From the NCBI RefSeq assembly GCF_000202635.1, contig NC_015125.1, positions 1,550,001 to 1,614,000 on the forward strand: 64,000 bases of DNA, written 5' to 3'. Under the pieces are notes generated by a model, which saw only the letters and a list, made by a program, of their open reading frames with translations, had not been told where the DNA came from and ran no database searches. Of the stretch, positions 30,167-41,044 are shown piece by piece. Made by a program: the position numbers and the translations under genes. Origin of the DNA: Microbacterium testaceum StLB037 (GTDB lineage Bacteria; Actinomycetota; Actinomycetes; Actinomycetales; Microbacteriaceae). The first letter of the stretch is position 1, and every line of letters starts with the position of its first letter.

Positions 30167-30904
30167 GTGGGACTACTCGACAGTTTCGAGAAGGGTCTCG
30201 AACGCGCCGTCAATGGTGCGTTCGCGAAGACCTTCCGCAGTGGCATCCAGCCGGTGGAGATCGCCTCGGCACTGCGCAGTGAGCTCGACAAGAAGGCCGT
30301 CGTGGTCACCCGCGACCGCATCCTCGCGCCCAACACGTTCGCGGTGCGCCTCTCGCCCGCCGACGACGAGAAGATGGGCGCGCTGGGGTCGACCCTGGTG
30401 ACCGAACTCACCACGCTCGTCAAGAAGCACGCGAGTACGCAGGGCTACTCGTTCGCCGGTCCGCTCTCGATCTCGATCGAGCGGGACCCGTCCCTGTCGA
30501 CCGGAACGCTCCGCGTCGACTCGCAGACGAGCGAAGGCCAGGTGGCCTGGCGCGGCGTCGTCGACATCGACGGCACCCGTCACGAACTCACGCGGGCCCG
30601 CACGGTCATCGGGCGCGGCAGCGACGCCGACATCACGATCCCCGACGCGGGCACCAGCCGCAAGCACGTCGAGATCCTGTGGGACGGCGAGCGAGCCATG
30701 GTCCGCGACCTGGGGTCGACGAACGGCACCACCCTCAACGGCCGTAAGGTGTCAGAAGCCGCACTGCCGCCTGACTCGACCATCTCCATCGGTCGCACCA
30801 CGATCGTGTTCCGTGTGGTGGCGCAGGCACAGCCGGCCCGACGCGCGGCGGTTTCCGACGCCACACGTATGTTCGACGTTCGGGAGCGGGGGCCCCTGTC
30901 ATGA
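30167..30904 (+). CDS. fhaA: FHA-domain protein with DUF3662 N-terminus (FhaA)
   Basis: The 245-residue protein begins with the DUF3662 domain (GLLDSFEKGLERAVNGAFAKTF, about residues 1-115) and ends in an FHA domain (about 155-235) with the phosphothreonine-binding residues in VIGRGSDADI, SRKHVEI and LGSTNGT. FhaA binds phosphorylated targets of PknA/PknB, including MviN in mycobacteria, and restrains peptidoglycan synthesis. The GTG start has GAAGGAG just upstream. It heads the seven-gene wall-growth operon and overlaps fhaB by four bases. Confidence 0.95.
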   Translation: MGLLDSFEKGLERAVNGAFAKTFRSGIQPVEIASALRSELDKKAVVVTRDRILAPNTFAVRLSPADDEKMGALGSTLVTELTTLVKKHASTQGYSFAGPLSISIERDPSLSTGTLRVDSQTSEGQVAWRGVVDIDGTRHELTRARTVIGRGSDADITIPDAGTSRKHVEILWDGERAMVRDLGSTNGTTLNGRKVSEAALPPDSTISIGRTTIVFRVVAQAQPARRAAVSDATRMFDVRERGPLS

Positions 30905-31437
30905 GTCCGTTGACTCTTCTGCTGCTGCAGGGCGGCTTCCTCGTCCTCATGTGGTTCTTCGTGTTCGGAGTGGTCTACTCCCTGCGCGCCGACCTGTTCG
31001 GCGTGAAGGTGCGCAAGCTGCCCGAGCCGGCGGCATCCGCCCCCGTAGCTCCGGCGCCCGTCGCCTCTCCCGACGCGGTGACCACGCAGGTCAAGCGGCC
31101 GGCGCCCCCGGCGCCCGCTCCCGCGGGCGGCCTCGCGACCACCGACACCGTGTCGCGCATCGTCATCACGAGCGGCCCCAAGGTCGGCCTCGAGCTCCCG
31201 CTGGGCACCGAGCCGCTCACGATCGGTCGCTCGAGCGAGTCCGGTCTCGTCGTGCGCGACGACTACACCTCGAGCCACCACGCACGCCTCGTGCTGTGGG
31301 GCAACCAGTGGATGCTGCAGGACCTCGACTCGACCAACGGCACCACGCACGACGGGGTGCGCGTGGCATCCCCCGTGCAGGTGAAGGTCGGCGCCCCGAT
31401 CAAGGTGGGCGCGACGACCTTCGAGCTGAGGAAGTAA
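30901..31437 (+). CDS. fhaB: FHA-domain membrane protein (FhaB/FipA)
   Basis: The 178-residue protein has an N-terminal membrane helix (LTLLLLQGGFLVLMWFFVFGVVYSL), a Pro/Ala linker to about residue 75, and a C-terminal FHA domain with LTIGRSSESGLV, SSHHARL and LDSTNGT. In mycobacteria FhaB (FipA) binds phosphorylated partners of the division and wall machinery. Its ATG overlaps the fhaA stop as ATGA, and pstP starts nine bases after its stop. Confidence 0.94.
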   Translation: MSPLTLLLLQGGFLVLMWFFVFGVVYSLRADLFGVKVRKLPEPAASAPVAPAPVASPDAVTTQVKRPAPPAPAPAGGLATTDTVSRIVITSGPKVGLELPLGTEPLTIGRSSESGLVVRDDYTSSHHARLVLWGNQWMLQDLDSTNGTTHDGVRVASPVQVKVGAPIKVGATTFELRK

Positions 31438-31446
31438 CCCTCCTCC

Positions 31447-32681
<1,235 letters not shown>

Positions 32682-32685
<4 letters not shown>

Positions 32686-34082
32686 CCGATCAGAAGCTGA
32701 CCCGCGATAACGCCGTGTCGACCGACACGGCCGTCATGCGCGCGCTGAAGAAGATCCGCGTCCCCGCCACGCAGCGCAATCGCGAGCTGGGCCTGCTGCT
32801 CTTCGCGATCGTCGTCTACGGCGCCGCGCTCGTGCTCGTCCAGCTGGGCGTGAACGGTACCGTCGAATCGGGCTTCCTCACGCTCGCGAGCATCCCGGCC
32901 GTCCTCGCGTTGATCATGCACATCGTCCTGCGCCTGCGCGCGCGGGATGCGGACCCCTTCGTCCTCCCGATCGCCACGGTGCTCACGGGCATCGGCATCG
33001 CGATGATCTACCGGATCGACCTCGCGGTGCGTCTCCAGGGCTGGGATGCCACCTCCAACCGCCAGATCGCCTGGGCGGCCATCGCTCTGGTAGCCGCCCT
33101 CGCCGTGGTGATCTTCGTGCGCAACTACCGCGTGCTGTTCCGCTACACCTATCTCTCGGGCCTCATCGGCATCCTGCTCCTCCTCCTGCCGTTCGTCCCG
33201 GGCCTGGGAACGGAGCAGAACGCCGACGTGTGGGTCTCGCTCGGTTTCGTGTCGTTCCAGCCGGGCGAGCTCGCGAAGATCTGCCTCGCGATCTTCTTCG
33301 CCGGATACCTGGTGCGCACGCGCGAGAGCCTCACCTCCACCGGGACGCGCTTCCTCTTCATGACGTGGCCGCGTGCCCGCGAGCTCGGCCCTCTCCTGAT
33401 CATCTGGCTCGTCTCGCTCGGCATCATCGTCCTCCAGCGCGACCTCGGTACGGGTCTGCTCATCTTCGGCATGTTCGTCGCGATGCTCTACGTCGCGACC
33501 GGCAAGACGAGCTGGGTGCTGATCGGCGTGGTCCTGGCCGCGACCGGGGCGTTCCTGGCATCCCGGGTCCTCCCCTACGTCAACGGCCGCTTCGCCAACT
33601 GGCTCGACGCCTTCAACCCGGAGATCGTGAACCGCGACGGCGGCAGCTACCAGCTCGTGCAGGGCATCTTCGGCCTCTCGCACGGCGGGCTGTTCGGCAC
33701 CGGTCTGGGCCAGGGGCGCCCCTACATCACGCCCCTCTCCCAGAGCGACTACATCGTCCCCAGCCTCGGCGAAGAGCTGGGCCTCGTCGGCCTCTTCGCG
33801 ATCCTCGCGCTGTACATGGTGTTCGCGAGCCGCGGCATCCGCATCGGTCTGGCCGGCCAGGACGATTTCGGCAAGCTCCTCGCCACCGGCTTCTCGTTCA
33901 CCATCGCACTGCAGGTGTTCATCATGGTCGGCGGTGTCACACGCGTCATTCCGCTGACCGGCCTCACGACCCCGTTCCTCGCCGCCGGCGGCTCCTCGCT
34001 CGTGGCCAACTGGATCATCGTCGCGTTCCTGCTGCGGATCTCGGATGCCGTGCGCAGCCGCCCCCGGGTGGTGATCGGTTGA
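32682..34082 (+). CDS. rodA: SEDS-family peptidoglycan glycosyltransferase (RodA/FtsW)
   Basis: The 466-residue polytopic protein has ten or so helices and SEDS signatures: QPGELAKICLAIFFAGYLV, LIIWLVSLGIIVLQRDLGTGLLIFGMF with the conserved Arg-Asp of the active site, and the final loop QSDYIVPSLGEELGLVG. With the class B PBP encoded next it forms a bifunctional peptidoglycan polymerase for side-wall or polar growth. It starts in an ATGA overlap with pstP; pbpA follows after 61 bases. Confidence 0.95.
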
Positions 34083-34143
34083 TGACGCCCACGACCGCAC
34101 CGACGACCGCGCTCGCGCGCGCTCCCCGACCGGAGGAGGCACC

Positions 34144-35601
34144 GTGACCAAAGAACTCCGACGCCTCAGCATCGTGATGCTGGCGATGTTCGTCGCCCTG
34201 TTCGCCTCGACGAGCGTCATCCAGGTCGCCCAAGCGGGGAACCTCACGAACACTCCGGGCAACACACGTGCCCTGTACGACTCGTACGAGATCCAGCGCG
34301 GCTCGATCATCGCGAGCGGCACTCCCATCGCCCAGTCGGTGCCCGCCGACGACGTCTACAGCTGGCAGCGCCAGTACACGGACGCGCAGATGTGGGCTCC
34401 GGTCACCGGGTACGTCAACGCGGTGCTCGACTCGCGGACGCAGATCGAAGACGCCGAGAACACCGTCTTGAGCGGCTCGGGCGAGAACGAGTTCTTCTCG
34501 CGCATCAACCGCGCGATCACGGGTCAGGCTCCTCGCGGAGCGAACGTGGAGCTGTCGCTCGACGCGAACGTCCAGCGCGCCGCGTGGGACGCCCTCGGCG
34601 GCCTGCAGGGCGCCGTCGTCGCCATCGAGCCGTCGACCGGTCGCATCCTGGCCATGGTGTCCACCCCGAGCTTCGACACCAACGCCCTCGCCTCGCACGA
34701 CACGGATGCCGTCAACTCCACGTACGACCAGCTGATGTCGGACCCCTCGCAGCCGATGGACAACCGCGCCATCGCGGGCAACCTCAACCCTCCGGGATCG
34801 ACGTTCAAGCTCGTCGTGGCATCGGCGGCCCTGGCATCCGGGAAGTACACGCCCGACTCGTCCTTCCCCAACGTGGCCCAGTACACGCTTCCGCAGTCGA
34901 CGAGCGTCGTGCAGAACGCGGGCGGCGGAACGTGCGGCGGAGGCGACACCGTGACGATCGCCACGGCGCTCCGGCTGAGCTGCAACATCCCGATGGCCGA
35001 GCTGGCCGTCGAGCTCGGCGACGACGCGATCCGCGCCGAGGCGGAGAAGTACGGCTTCAACAAGCAGTTCTCGATGCCGCTCACCTCGACCGCGTCCAAC
35101 TACCCGTCGGGTCTCGACGCCGCGCAGACCGCGCTCAGCGGTTTCGGACAGGGCCAGGTCACGGCGACACCGCTGCAGATGGCGATGGTGTCCGCCGGGA
35201 TCGCCAACGGTGGCGTGGTCATGAACCCGCGGATGATCGATCGGGTCATCGAGTCGGACCTGTCGGTGACCGACGAGCGCTCCGACAGCGAGTTCGGCCG
35301 CGCACTCGATGCGAATCTCGACGCGCAGATGGTTTCGATGATGACGGCGAACGTCCAGGACGGCGCCGCGTCGAATGCAAGAATAGACGGGGTCCAGGTC
35401 GCGGGTAAGACCGGGACCGCCGAGAACGGGGCGTCCCGACCGTTCTCGCTCTGGTTCACGGGGTTCGCTCCGGCCGACGACCCCAAGGTCGCCGTCGCCG
35501 TGGTGGTCGAGAACGGCGGGGGCCAGGGGCAGAGCGGGAGCGGCAACGACATCGCCGCCCCGATAGCGAAGAAGGTCATGGAGGCGGTGCTGGGTAAATG
35601 A
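34144..35601 (+). CDS. pbpA: class B penicillin-binding protein (PbpA)
   Basis: The 485-residue transpeptidase has one N-terminal helix ([19 protein letters not shown]) and an extracytoplasmic catalytic domain with the nucleophile motif STFK (Ser219), SCN in LRLSCNIPM and KTGT (from Lys422). It cross-links peptidoglycan made by RodA and is the target of beta-lactams. The GTG start has GGAGGAGG eight bases upstream. Its stop overlaps the pknA start as ATGA, so partner synthase and controlling kinase are translationally linked. Confidence 0.95.
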   Translation: MTKELRRLSIVMLAMFVALFASTSVIQVAQAGNLTNTPGNTRALYDSYEIQRGSIIASGTPIAQSVPADDVYSWQRQYTDAQMWAPVTGYVNAVLDSRTQIEDAENTVLSGSGENEFFSRINRAITGQAPRGANVELSLDANVQRAAWDALGGLQGAVVAIEPSTGRILAMVSTPSFDTNALASHDTDAVNSTYDQLMSDPSQPMDNRAIAGNLNPPGSTFKLVVASAALASGKYTPDSSFPNVAQYTLPQSTSVVQNAGGGTCGGGDTVTIATALRLSCNIPMAELAVELGDDAIRAEAEKYGFNKQFSMPLTSTASNYPSGLDAAQTALSGFGQGQVTATPLQMAMVSAGIANGGVVMNPRMIDRVIESDLSVTDERSDSEFGRALDANLDAQMVSMMTANVQDGAASNARIDGVQVAGKTGTAENGASRPFSLWFTGFAPADDPKVAVAVVVENGGGQGQSGSGNDIAAPIAKKVMEAVLGK

Positions 35602-37343
35602 GACCGACGCAGGGAGTGACCTTCGGAGGACGCTACGAGCTCGATTCGCGTATTGCGATCGGCGGCATGGGCGAGGTGTGGGAGGCGACGGATCACGTCA
35701 TCGGACGCACCGTCGCCATCAAGATCCTCAAAGACGAGTACATGGGCGACCCCGGGTTCCTCGAGCGCTTCCGCGCCGAGGCCCGTCACGCCGCCCTGGT
35801 GAACCACGAGGGCATCGCCAGCGTGTTCGACTACGGCGAGGAAGACGGGAGCGCCTTCCTCGTGATGGAGCTCGTCCCCGGCGAGGCCCTGTCGACGATC
35901 ATCGAGCGCGAGGGTTCGCTCTCGACCGACAAGACGCTCGACATCGTGGCGCAGACGGCGGCGGCCCTTCAGGCCGCGCACGCGGCCGGTCTCGTCCACC
36001 GCGATATCAAGCCGGGCAACCTGCTCATCACGCCCGACGGTCGCGTCAAGATCACCGACTTCGGCATCGCCCGTATCGCCGACCAGGTGCCCCTGACGGC
36101 CACCGGCCAGGTCATGGGCACCGTGCAGTACCTCTCGCCCGAGCAGGCATCCGGTCACCCGGCGTCCCCGGCGACCGACATCTACTCGCTCGGCATCGTC
36201 GCGTACGAATGCCTCGCCGGCAAGCGTCCGTTCACGGGCGAGTCGCAGGTCGCCATCGCGATGGCGCAGATCAACGAGCAGCCCGCCCCGCTTCCCCCCA
36301 CGGTCGCGGTACCGGTGCAGAACCTCGTGATGGCGATGATCGCGAAGAAGCCCGACGAGCGTCCCGCCTCCGCGGCCGCCGTCTCGCGCGCCGCGACGGC
36401 TCTGCGCCGTGGTGACCTCGCGGCCGCAGCCGCGGCCGTCCCCGCGATCGCCGCCGGCGCAGCCGTCGCCGACGACGTCACCCAGCTCCTCTCGCCCGGG
36501 CAGACGAGCGCGGCGACGCGCCTGATGCCGACGCCGGCCGCGACGTCGCTCCTCACCGAGGAGCACACCGAAGAGACCGTGCCGCCGAAGAAGAAGCGGA
36601 GCCGCCTCACGTGGCCGCTCATCGCTCTCATCGTCCTGCTCGTGCTCGTGCTCGGCGGGACCCTCGCCGCCCTGCTCACCAACCAGAACGAGCCGGATGC
36701 CGCTCCCTCGAGCAGCACGTCGACGGTGCCCACGCCGGCTCCGAGTCAGTCGACGCCGACCCCGTCCGCGACGCCGTCGCAGAGCCTCATCGATGTCGAC
36801 GCGCTCGAGCTCGTGGGTCGTACCTGCGACGAGGCGCGCGCGATCCTCCGCGAGAACAACCTCGCGGCGACGTGCGCCACCGGAAACGCGGCGACCACCG
36901 CCGACGAGGTCGGCAAGGTGTACACCGTCGACCCGACCGGCCGTAACCCCGCCGGCACCAACATCACGGTGACCACGTACGGCGAAGAGACGCCGCTGAC
37001 CCAGCCGGGCGCCCCCACGCTCCCGACGACGGTTCCGGCCGGTGCCACCGAGCAGGTCTCGTGGCAGCAGTACACCTGCCCCGCGGGCACGGGCAACGTC
37101 ACGTCGTACAACTTCACGGCCACCGGCGGAACCTTCGTCACCAACGGCTCCTCCACCGCGTCGTTCTCCCCCGACGAGCGCAACGCCCAGCTGATGGTGA
37201 GCAACTCCCCCGGGTCGACCCTCAAGGTGACCTACACGGTGAGCTGCTCGAGCACCGACCGCACCGCCGGCCCCTCGGCCGAGGCATCCGCCACGATCAC
37301 CGGTGGCTCGACGCCCAGCCCGAGCGCAAGCCCGAAGAACTGA
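35598..37343 (+). CDS. pknA: Ser/Thr protein kinase PknA-like, with PASTA-like extracytoplasmic part
   Basis: The 581-residue kinase has a glycine loop [10 protein letters not shown], Lys42, catalytic HRDIKPGN (Asp136), DFG at 154-156 and YLSPEQ. A juxtamembrane Ala-rich segment, a basic KKKRSR and a membrane helix (about 339-360) lead to a Ser/Thr/Pro linker and one PASTA-like domain ([22 protein letters not shown]; about 398-463). A further extracytoplasmic domain of about 90 residues containing two Cys and a Ser/Pro tail closes the protein. Mycobacterial PknA lacks such an ectodomain, so this version could sense muropeptides itself. It regulates wall growth and division together with PknB. 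Confidence 0.93.
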   Translation: MRPTQGVTFGGRYELDSRIAIGGMGEVWEATDHVIGRTVAIKILKDEYMGDPGFLERFRAEARHAALVNHEGIASVFDYGEEDGSAFLVMELVPGEALSTIIEREGSLSTDKTLDIVAQTAAALQAAHAAGLVHRDIKPGNLLITPDGRVKITDFGIARIADQVPLTATGQVMGTVQYLSPEQASGHPASPATDIYSLGIVAYECLAGKRPFTGESQVAIAMAQINEQPAPLPPTVAVPVQNLVMAMIAKKPDERPASAAAVSRAATALRRGDLAAAAAAVPAIAAGAAVADDVTQLLSPGQTSAATRLMPTPAATSLLTEEHTEETVPPKKKRSRLTWPLIALIVLLVLVLGGTLAALLTNQNEPDAAPSSSTSTVPTPAPSQSTPTPSATPSQSLIDVDALELVGRTCDEARAILRENNLAATCATGNAATTADEVGKVYTVDPTGRNPAGTNITVTTYGEETPLTQPGAPTLPTTVPAGATEQVSWQQYTCPAGTGNVTSYNFTATGGTFVTNGSSTASFSPDERNAQLMVSNSPGSTLKVTYTVSCSSTDRTAGPSAEASATITGGSTPSPSASPKN

Positions 37344-37380
37344 CCTCTCTCGCACAACGCACCACGCCTGGAGTTTTTTC

Positions 37381-39111
37381 GTGACCACTGAGACGCGCGT
37401 CCTGTCGGGGCGCTACCGCGTTGACGACCTCATCGGTCGTGGCGGCATGGCGAGCGTCTACCGCGGCTACGACCAGACCCTCGGGCGCACCGTGGCGATC
37501 AAGATCCTCAAGGCCGATCTCGCCGGCGACGCGGCGTTCCGCACGCGTTTCCGTCTCGAGGCGCAGGCCGCGTCGCGCATGGCGCACCCCACGATCGTGC
37601 GGGTGTTCGACGCCGGCGAAGACGTGGAGACGGGTCCGGACGGGCAGGAACGCCCCGTTCCGTACATCGTCATGGAGCTCGTGCACGGGCGGCTGCTGAA
37701 GGACATCATCGCGGCTGGCCCGGTGCCCACCGACGACGCCCTGCGGTACGCCGACGGCATCCTGGAGGCGTTGGAGTACTCGCACCGCGCCGGTGTCGTG
37801 CACCGCGACATCAAGCCCGGCAACGTGATGATCACCGAGGCCGGCGGGGTGAAGGTCATGGACTTCGGCATCGCCCGCGCGGTGTCGGACTCCTCCTCCA
37901 CCGTCGCCGAGACCACGGCGATCGTCGGTACCGCCGCCTACTTCTCTCCCGAGCAGGCGAAGGGCGAGTCGGTCGACGCTCGCGCCGACCTGTACTCGAC
38001 AGGCGTCGTCCTCTACGAGCTGCTCACCGGCCGCCCGCCCTTCCGCGGCGAGACCCCCGTCGCGGTGGCGTACCAGCACGTCAGCGAAGCCCCCGTCCCG
38101 CCGAGCGAGGTCAGCGAGACGGTGTCGACGGCTCTGGATGCCATCGTGCTCCGCGCCCTCGCGAAGGATCCGTTCCAGCGCCCGCAGGATGCCGCGAGCT
38201 TCCGCGAAGCTCTGGATGCCACCGTCGACGGCAAGGGCCCCACGAAGCGCCAGATGTCGGCGCTGTCGAACGAGCTGTACGGCCCCAACCCGCGTCAGGC
38301 GGCGGAGACGGCGCGTTCGCTGCGCCAGCTGAGCACCGATACGACCATGCGTCGCACGCAGCCCGGTCCTCCCGTCGCGTGGATCTGGGCCGGGGTCACG
38401 GTGCTCGCCGTTCTTCTGGTCGCCGTCCTGTTCTGGGTGATGCAGATCCAGCCGTCCAACGACGTCCCGTCCGCGGGCCGGGCGGTGCCGAACGTCGTGG
38501 ACATGTCCTACGACCGCGCCGTCGAGACCCTCCAGGAGCAGGATCTCGTCGCCAAGCGCGTCGACGAGCCGAGTGACAAGATCGCCGCCGGCAACGTGAC
38601 CCGGACGACGCCCACCGCCGACACGTCTGTCGCCGAGGGCCAGGAGATCGTCCTGTACGTCTCCAGCGGGCCCGATCTGGCCACGGTGCCCACCCTCGAG
38701 GGGATGAGCGAGGAAGCCGCGCGCACGGCGCTGCAGCAGGCGGGACTCTCCGTCGGATCCATCCGGCGCCAGAACGATCCCTCGCTCGCGGCCAACACCG
38801 TCATCTCCGCCAACGTCACGAACGGCGGGTCGTCGGCCAACGTCGAGGCGGGCTCCCCGCTCGCGAAGAACACGACGGTCAACCTCGTGGTCGCCAGTGG
38901 CCAGGTCGTGATCGTCGACTACACGGGATACACCGTGGATGCCGCGAAGCGCCAGCTCGAGTCCGACGCGATGCAGTTGACGGTCAAGACGCAGGAGGAT
39001 CCCAGCTGCCCCGCGTCGAAGCCGTCGCCGACGGTCAAGACGCAGTCGCTGGCTCCCGGCGAGGTGCCGGTGCACAGCGAGATCACGCTGATCTCCTGCT
39101 CCGGCTCCTGA
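37381..39111 (+). CDS. pknB: Ser/Thr protein kinase PknB with PASTA domains
   Basis: The 576-residue kinase has GRGGMASVYRG, Lys41, HRDIKPGN (Asp143), DFG at 161-163 and the activation loop SSSTVAETTAIVGTAAYFSPEQ carrying the usual phosphorylated Thr residues. A membrane helix (about 333-354) precedes three PASTA repeats (each starting near VPNVVDMSYDRAVETLQ, VPTLEGMSEEAARTALQ and VDYTGYTVDAAKRQLES). These bind muropeptides or lipid II and couple wall status to phosphorylation. The GTG start has GGAG eight bases upstream. Its 3' end overlaps the converging amidotransferase gene by 29 bases. Confidence 0.96.
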   Translation: MTTETRVLSGRYRVDDLIGRGGMASVYRGYDQTLGRTVAIKILKADLAGDAAFRTRFRLEAQAASRMAHPTIVRVFDAGEDVETGPDGQERPVPYIVMELVHGRLLKDIIAAGPVPTDDALRYADGILEALEYSHRAGVVHRDIKPGNVMITEAGGVKVMDFGIARAVSDSSSTVAETTAIVGTAAYFSPEQAKGESVDARADLYSTGVVLYELLTGRPPFRGETPVAVAYQHVSEAPVPPSEVSETVSTALDAIVLRALAKDPFQRPQDAASFREALDATVDGKGPTKRQMSALSNELYGPNPRQAAETARSLRQLSTDTTMRRTQPGPPVAWIWAGVTVLAVLLVAVLFWVMQIQPSNDVPSAGRAVPNVVDMSYDRAVETLQEQDLVAKRVDEPSDKIAAGNVTRTTPTADTSVAEGQEIVLYVSSGPDLATVPTLEGMSEEAARTALQQAGLSVGSIRRQNDPSLAANTVISANVTNGGSSANVEAGSPLAKNTTVNLVVASGQVVIVDYTGYTVDAAKRQLESDAMQLTVKTQEDPSCPASKPSPTVKTQSLAPGEVPVHSEITLISCSGS

Positions 39112-39739
39112 TCCCCCGGGGGTGAAGAGCGGCGGCTCTCTCGATGGCGCCCGCGCACCCGGCATCCTGCATCCACCGTCCGAGCAGCTGATGCCCGCCC
39201 TCGGTGAGCACGCTCTCGGGGTGGAACTGCACGCCGACGAGGGGTGAGGAGCGGTGCCGAAGGCCCATGATGACACCGCTGTCGGTGCGGGCCGTCACCT
39301 CGAGCTCCGCCGGCAGGGTTTCCTCCGACACGGCCAGGGAGTGGTATCGGGTCGCCTCGAACCCATCGGGCAGGTCGGCGAAGACCCCGCGTCCGGAATG
39401 GCGGATCCGGCTCGTGATGCCGTGGAGGAGCTCGGGCGCGTGGCCCACCCGAGCACCGAAAGCGACCGCGATCGCCTGATGACCGAGGCACACACCGAGA
39501 AGCGGGATGCCGCCCGCGTGCGCGGCACGAACCACCTCGATCGACCGACCCGCGGCATCCGGATGCCCGGGGCCGGGCGAGATGACCACGGCATCCGCCC
39601 GATCCCCGAGCGAGTCCGCCACCGTGGGATCGTCGGCCGACACCGTCTCCACCGTGGCGCCGAGATCGCTCAGGTACCCGGCGAGCGTGTGGACGAAGCT
39701 GTCGCGATTGTCGACGACGACCACGCGCCATCGGCTCAC
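39083..39739 (-). CDS. class I glutamine amidotransferase, PabA/TrpG type
   Basis: The 218-residue protein has the catalytic triad: Cys84 in LLGVCLGHQAIA, His173 and Glu175 in VQFHPESVL, plus the oxyanion motif VISPGPGHPDAAG. It liberates ammonia from glutamine for anthranilate or aminodeoxychorismate synthase. Its position beside pknB is common in actinobacteria, where it is annotated as either pabA or trpG; the sequence does not decide between them. The GTG start overlaps the preceding small gene as GTGA. It converges on pknB with overlapping 3' ends. Confidence 0.9.
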   Translation of the reverse strand: MSRWRVVVVDNRDSFVHTLAGYLSDLGATVETVSADDPTVADSLGDRADAVVISPGPGHPDAAGRSIEVVRAAHAGGIPLLGVCLGHQAIAVAFGARVGHAPELLHGITSRIRHSGRGVFADLPDGFEATRYHSLAVSEETLPAELEVTARTDSGVIMGLRHRSSPLVGVQFHPESVLTEGGHQLLGRWMQDAGCAGAIERAAALHPRGIRSRSRRSA

Positions 39740-39891
39740 TCGACCGTGACCTCCTGCGGGTACACGATGTCGCTCACCCAGGGGAAGACGTAGAAGAAGA
39801 GTCCGTAGAGCACCGCGGCCGCGAGGACGAGGAGAATGAGCACGCGCACCCACCAGGGTCCGGGCAGCACACGCCAGAGGGCTCCGTACAT
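39736..39891 (-). CDS. 51-residue single-helix membrane protein
   Basis: The short gene sits between the sortase and amidotransferase genes. The product has one helix (VRVLILLVLAAAVLYGLFFYVFPWV), a short basic/aromatic N-terminus (MYGALWRVLPGPWW) and an acidic C-terminus. The ATG shares one base with the sortase stop (TGATG) and its own stop overlaps the next start by four bases, so it is translated in the operon. The family is known in actinobacteria next to class E sortases; function unknown. Confidence 0.8.
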   Translation of the reverse strand: MYGALWRVLPGPWWVRVLILLVLAAAVLYGLFFYVFPWVSDIVYPQEVTVE

Positions 39892-40688
39892 CAGGCGGCT
39901 CCAGAGGTCAGCGAGGCGGGGGCACCGTTGGCGCGAGGGGTGAACGACTCGAACACCCCGTAGCCGATGGCTCGTTCCGAGAACCCGTAACGGGGGCTGC
40001 ACGTCGTCATCGTGATCAGGCGATCCGTCGCCTCGACCTGGTCCGCCTGCGGCACGGGCAGGAGCACGCCGACGCCGTCGGGCTGCACGTACTCGAGATT
40101 GCGGTAACGGTACGTGTACCAGCCGTCCGGGGTCTCGACCACGATCGCGTCTCCGATCCGCAGAGACGGGAGGTCGGCGAACGGCGCTCCGTGGCTGCCG
40201 CGGTGCCCCGCGACGGCGAAGTTGCCCACCTGTCCCGGCATCGCGTTGTCGGGATAGTGGCCGATGCCGATCGGGTCGAGCGTGACCGAGGAACTCACTC
40301 CGCCGGCGAGTTTGAACTGCCAGTCCGCACCGAGACGGGGGATGCGCATGACCCCGAACACCTCGCCGTTACCCGGCTGCGGGAGCGCCGGCGGATCGGC
40401 GGTCGCCGGCGCCGTCGGAGCGGGCGAAGCCGTGGGTGACCCGGAGGGAGAAGGGAGAGGCGGGGGCGGGTCGGTCGCCCACTGCTCGGTGAGGGAGTTC
40501 GCCTCGTTCTTGTACTGCGCGCCGATGATGGCGTCGCCGATCCACAGCTGCCACGCCACGAACAGCAGTACGAGAACTCCCGCGGTCAGCAGGAGATCGC
40601 CGATGACGCCGATCACCGATACGCCGCGCCGGCGCGCGGGACGCCGACGGGCATCGCGACGGGTCTGCGGCGAGGAGGCGGTGGACAC
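39891..40688 (-). CDS. class E sortase
   Basis: The 265-residue transpeptidase has an N-terminal membrane anchor (VIGVIGDLLLTAGVLVLLFVAWQLWI), a Pro/Ser/Thr linker at about 74-105 and a catalytic domain with His162 (FAVAGHRGSHGAPF), Cys230 (ITMTTCSPRYG) and Arg239. Class E enzymes of high-GC Gram-positives prefer LAXTG-type signals. No substrate with such a C-terminal motif is seen in this window, including the two large secreted proteins. The GTG start is six bases after TAGAAT (40695-40700), a leaderless-type promoter facing that of crgA. Confidence 0.95.
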   Translation of the reverse strand: MSTASSPQTRRDARRRPARRRGVSVIGVIGDLLLTAGVLVLLFVAWQLWIGDAIIGAQYKNEANSLTEQWATDPPPPLPSPSGSPTASPAPTAPATADPPALPQPGNGEVFGVMRIPRLGADWQFKLAGGVSSSVTLDPIGIGHYPDNAMPGQVGNFAVAGHRGSHGAPFADLPSLRIGDAIVVETPDGWYTYRYRNLEYVQPDGVGVLLPVPQADQVEATDRLITMTTCSPRYGFSERAIGYGVFESFTPRANGAPASLTSGAA

Positions 40689-40694
40689 CAGGCG

Positions 40695-40700
40695 ATTCTA
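40695..40700 (-). promoter_or_regulatory. -10 hexamer TAGAAT, leaderless promoter of the sortase operon
   Basis: TAGAAT on the minus strand ends six bases before the GTG at 40688. Confidence 0.5.
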
Positions 40701-40729
40701 GTTCCGTGGGTCGCACAGCACCTGAGCAT

Positions 40730-40735
40730 TAGACT
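40730..40735 (+). promoter_or_regulatory. -10 hexamer TAGACT, leaderless promoter of crgA
   Basis: TAGACT ends seven bases before ATG 40743. It is 30 bases from the divergent sortase promoter. Confidence 0.5.
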
Positions 40736-40742
40736 GGGCCGC

Positions 40743-40982
40743 ATGGCTCGAACTGGTAACGGCGACGACCCGATCGCGGAGCGCAACGAAGGCGCATCGG
40801 CACCGAACCCTGTGTGGTTCCTGCCCATCATGATCGGCCTCATGCTCATCGGCCTGGTCTGGGTCCTGGTGTTCTACCTGAGCAACTCGCAGTTCCCCAT
40901 CCCGGGCATCGGCCCGTGGAACCTCGTCATCGGCTTCGGAATCGCCTTCGTCGGCTTCCTGATGACGACGCGCTGGCGCTGA
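40743..40982 (+). CDS. crgA: cell division protein CrgA
   Basis: This 79-residue protein has two helices (PVWFLPIMIGLMLIGLVWVLVFYL; WNLVIGFGIAFVGFLMTTRW) joined by SNSQFPIPGIGP, the CrgA signature. CrgA recruits division and wall-synthesis proteins at the septum and pole and coordinates FtsZ-ring function. The ATG follows a TAGACT hexamer by seven bases. Location near the pknB operon and oriC is standard for actinobacteria. Confidence 0.96.
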   Translation: MARTGNGDDPIAERNEGASAPNPVWFLPIMIGLMLIGLVWVLVFYLSNSQFPIPGIGPWNLVIGFGIAFVGFLMTTRWR

Positions 40983-40994
40983 ATTCCTCGCGAC

Positions 40995-41008
40995 TTACAC
41001 CCGTGTAA
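40995..41008. other. dyad TTACAC-CC-GTGTAA between converging genes
   Basis: A six-base inverted repeat with a two-base spacer lies just after crgA. It is followed by two DnaA boxes. Too short for a confident terminator; possibly a protein site. Confidence 0.3.
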
Positions 41009-41020
41009 TTCATCCCCACC

Positions 41021-41041
41021 TGTGGATGAGCCTGTGGATAA
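41021..41041 (-). promoter_or_regulatory. two DnaA boxes outside oriC
   Basis: TGTGGATGA (41021-41029, one mismatch) and TGTGGATAA (41033-41041, perfect TTATCCACA on the minus strand) lie 12 bases apart in the 62-base gap between the crgA and rhomboid stop codons, about 11.8 kb from the origin. Confidence 0.6.
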
Positions 41042-41044
41042 CTC

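Noticed and set aside
34083..34147. Short frame starting ATGACGCCC between rodA and pbpA
   Set aside because: It has about 20 codons, overlaps the pbpA start and ribosome binding site, and is the tail of a shadow frame.
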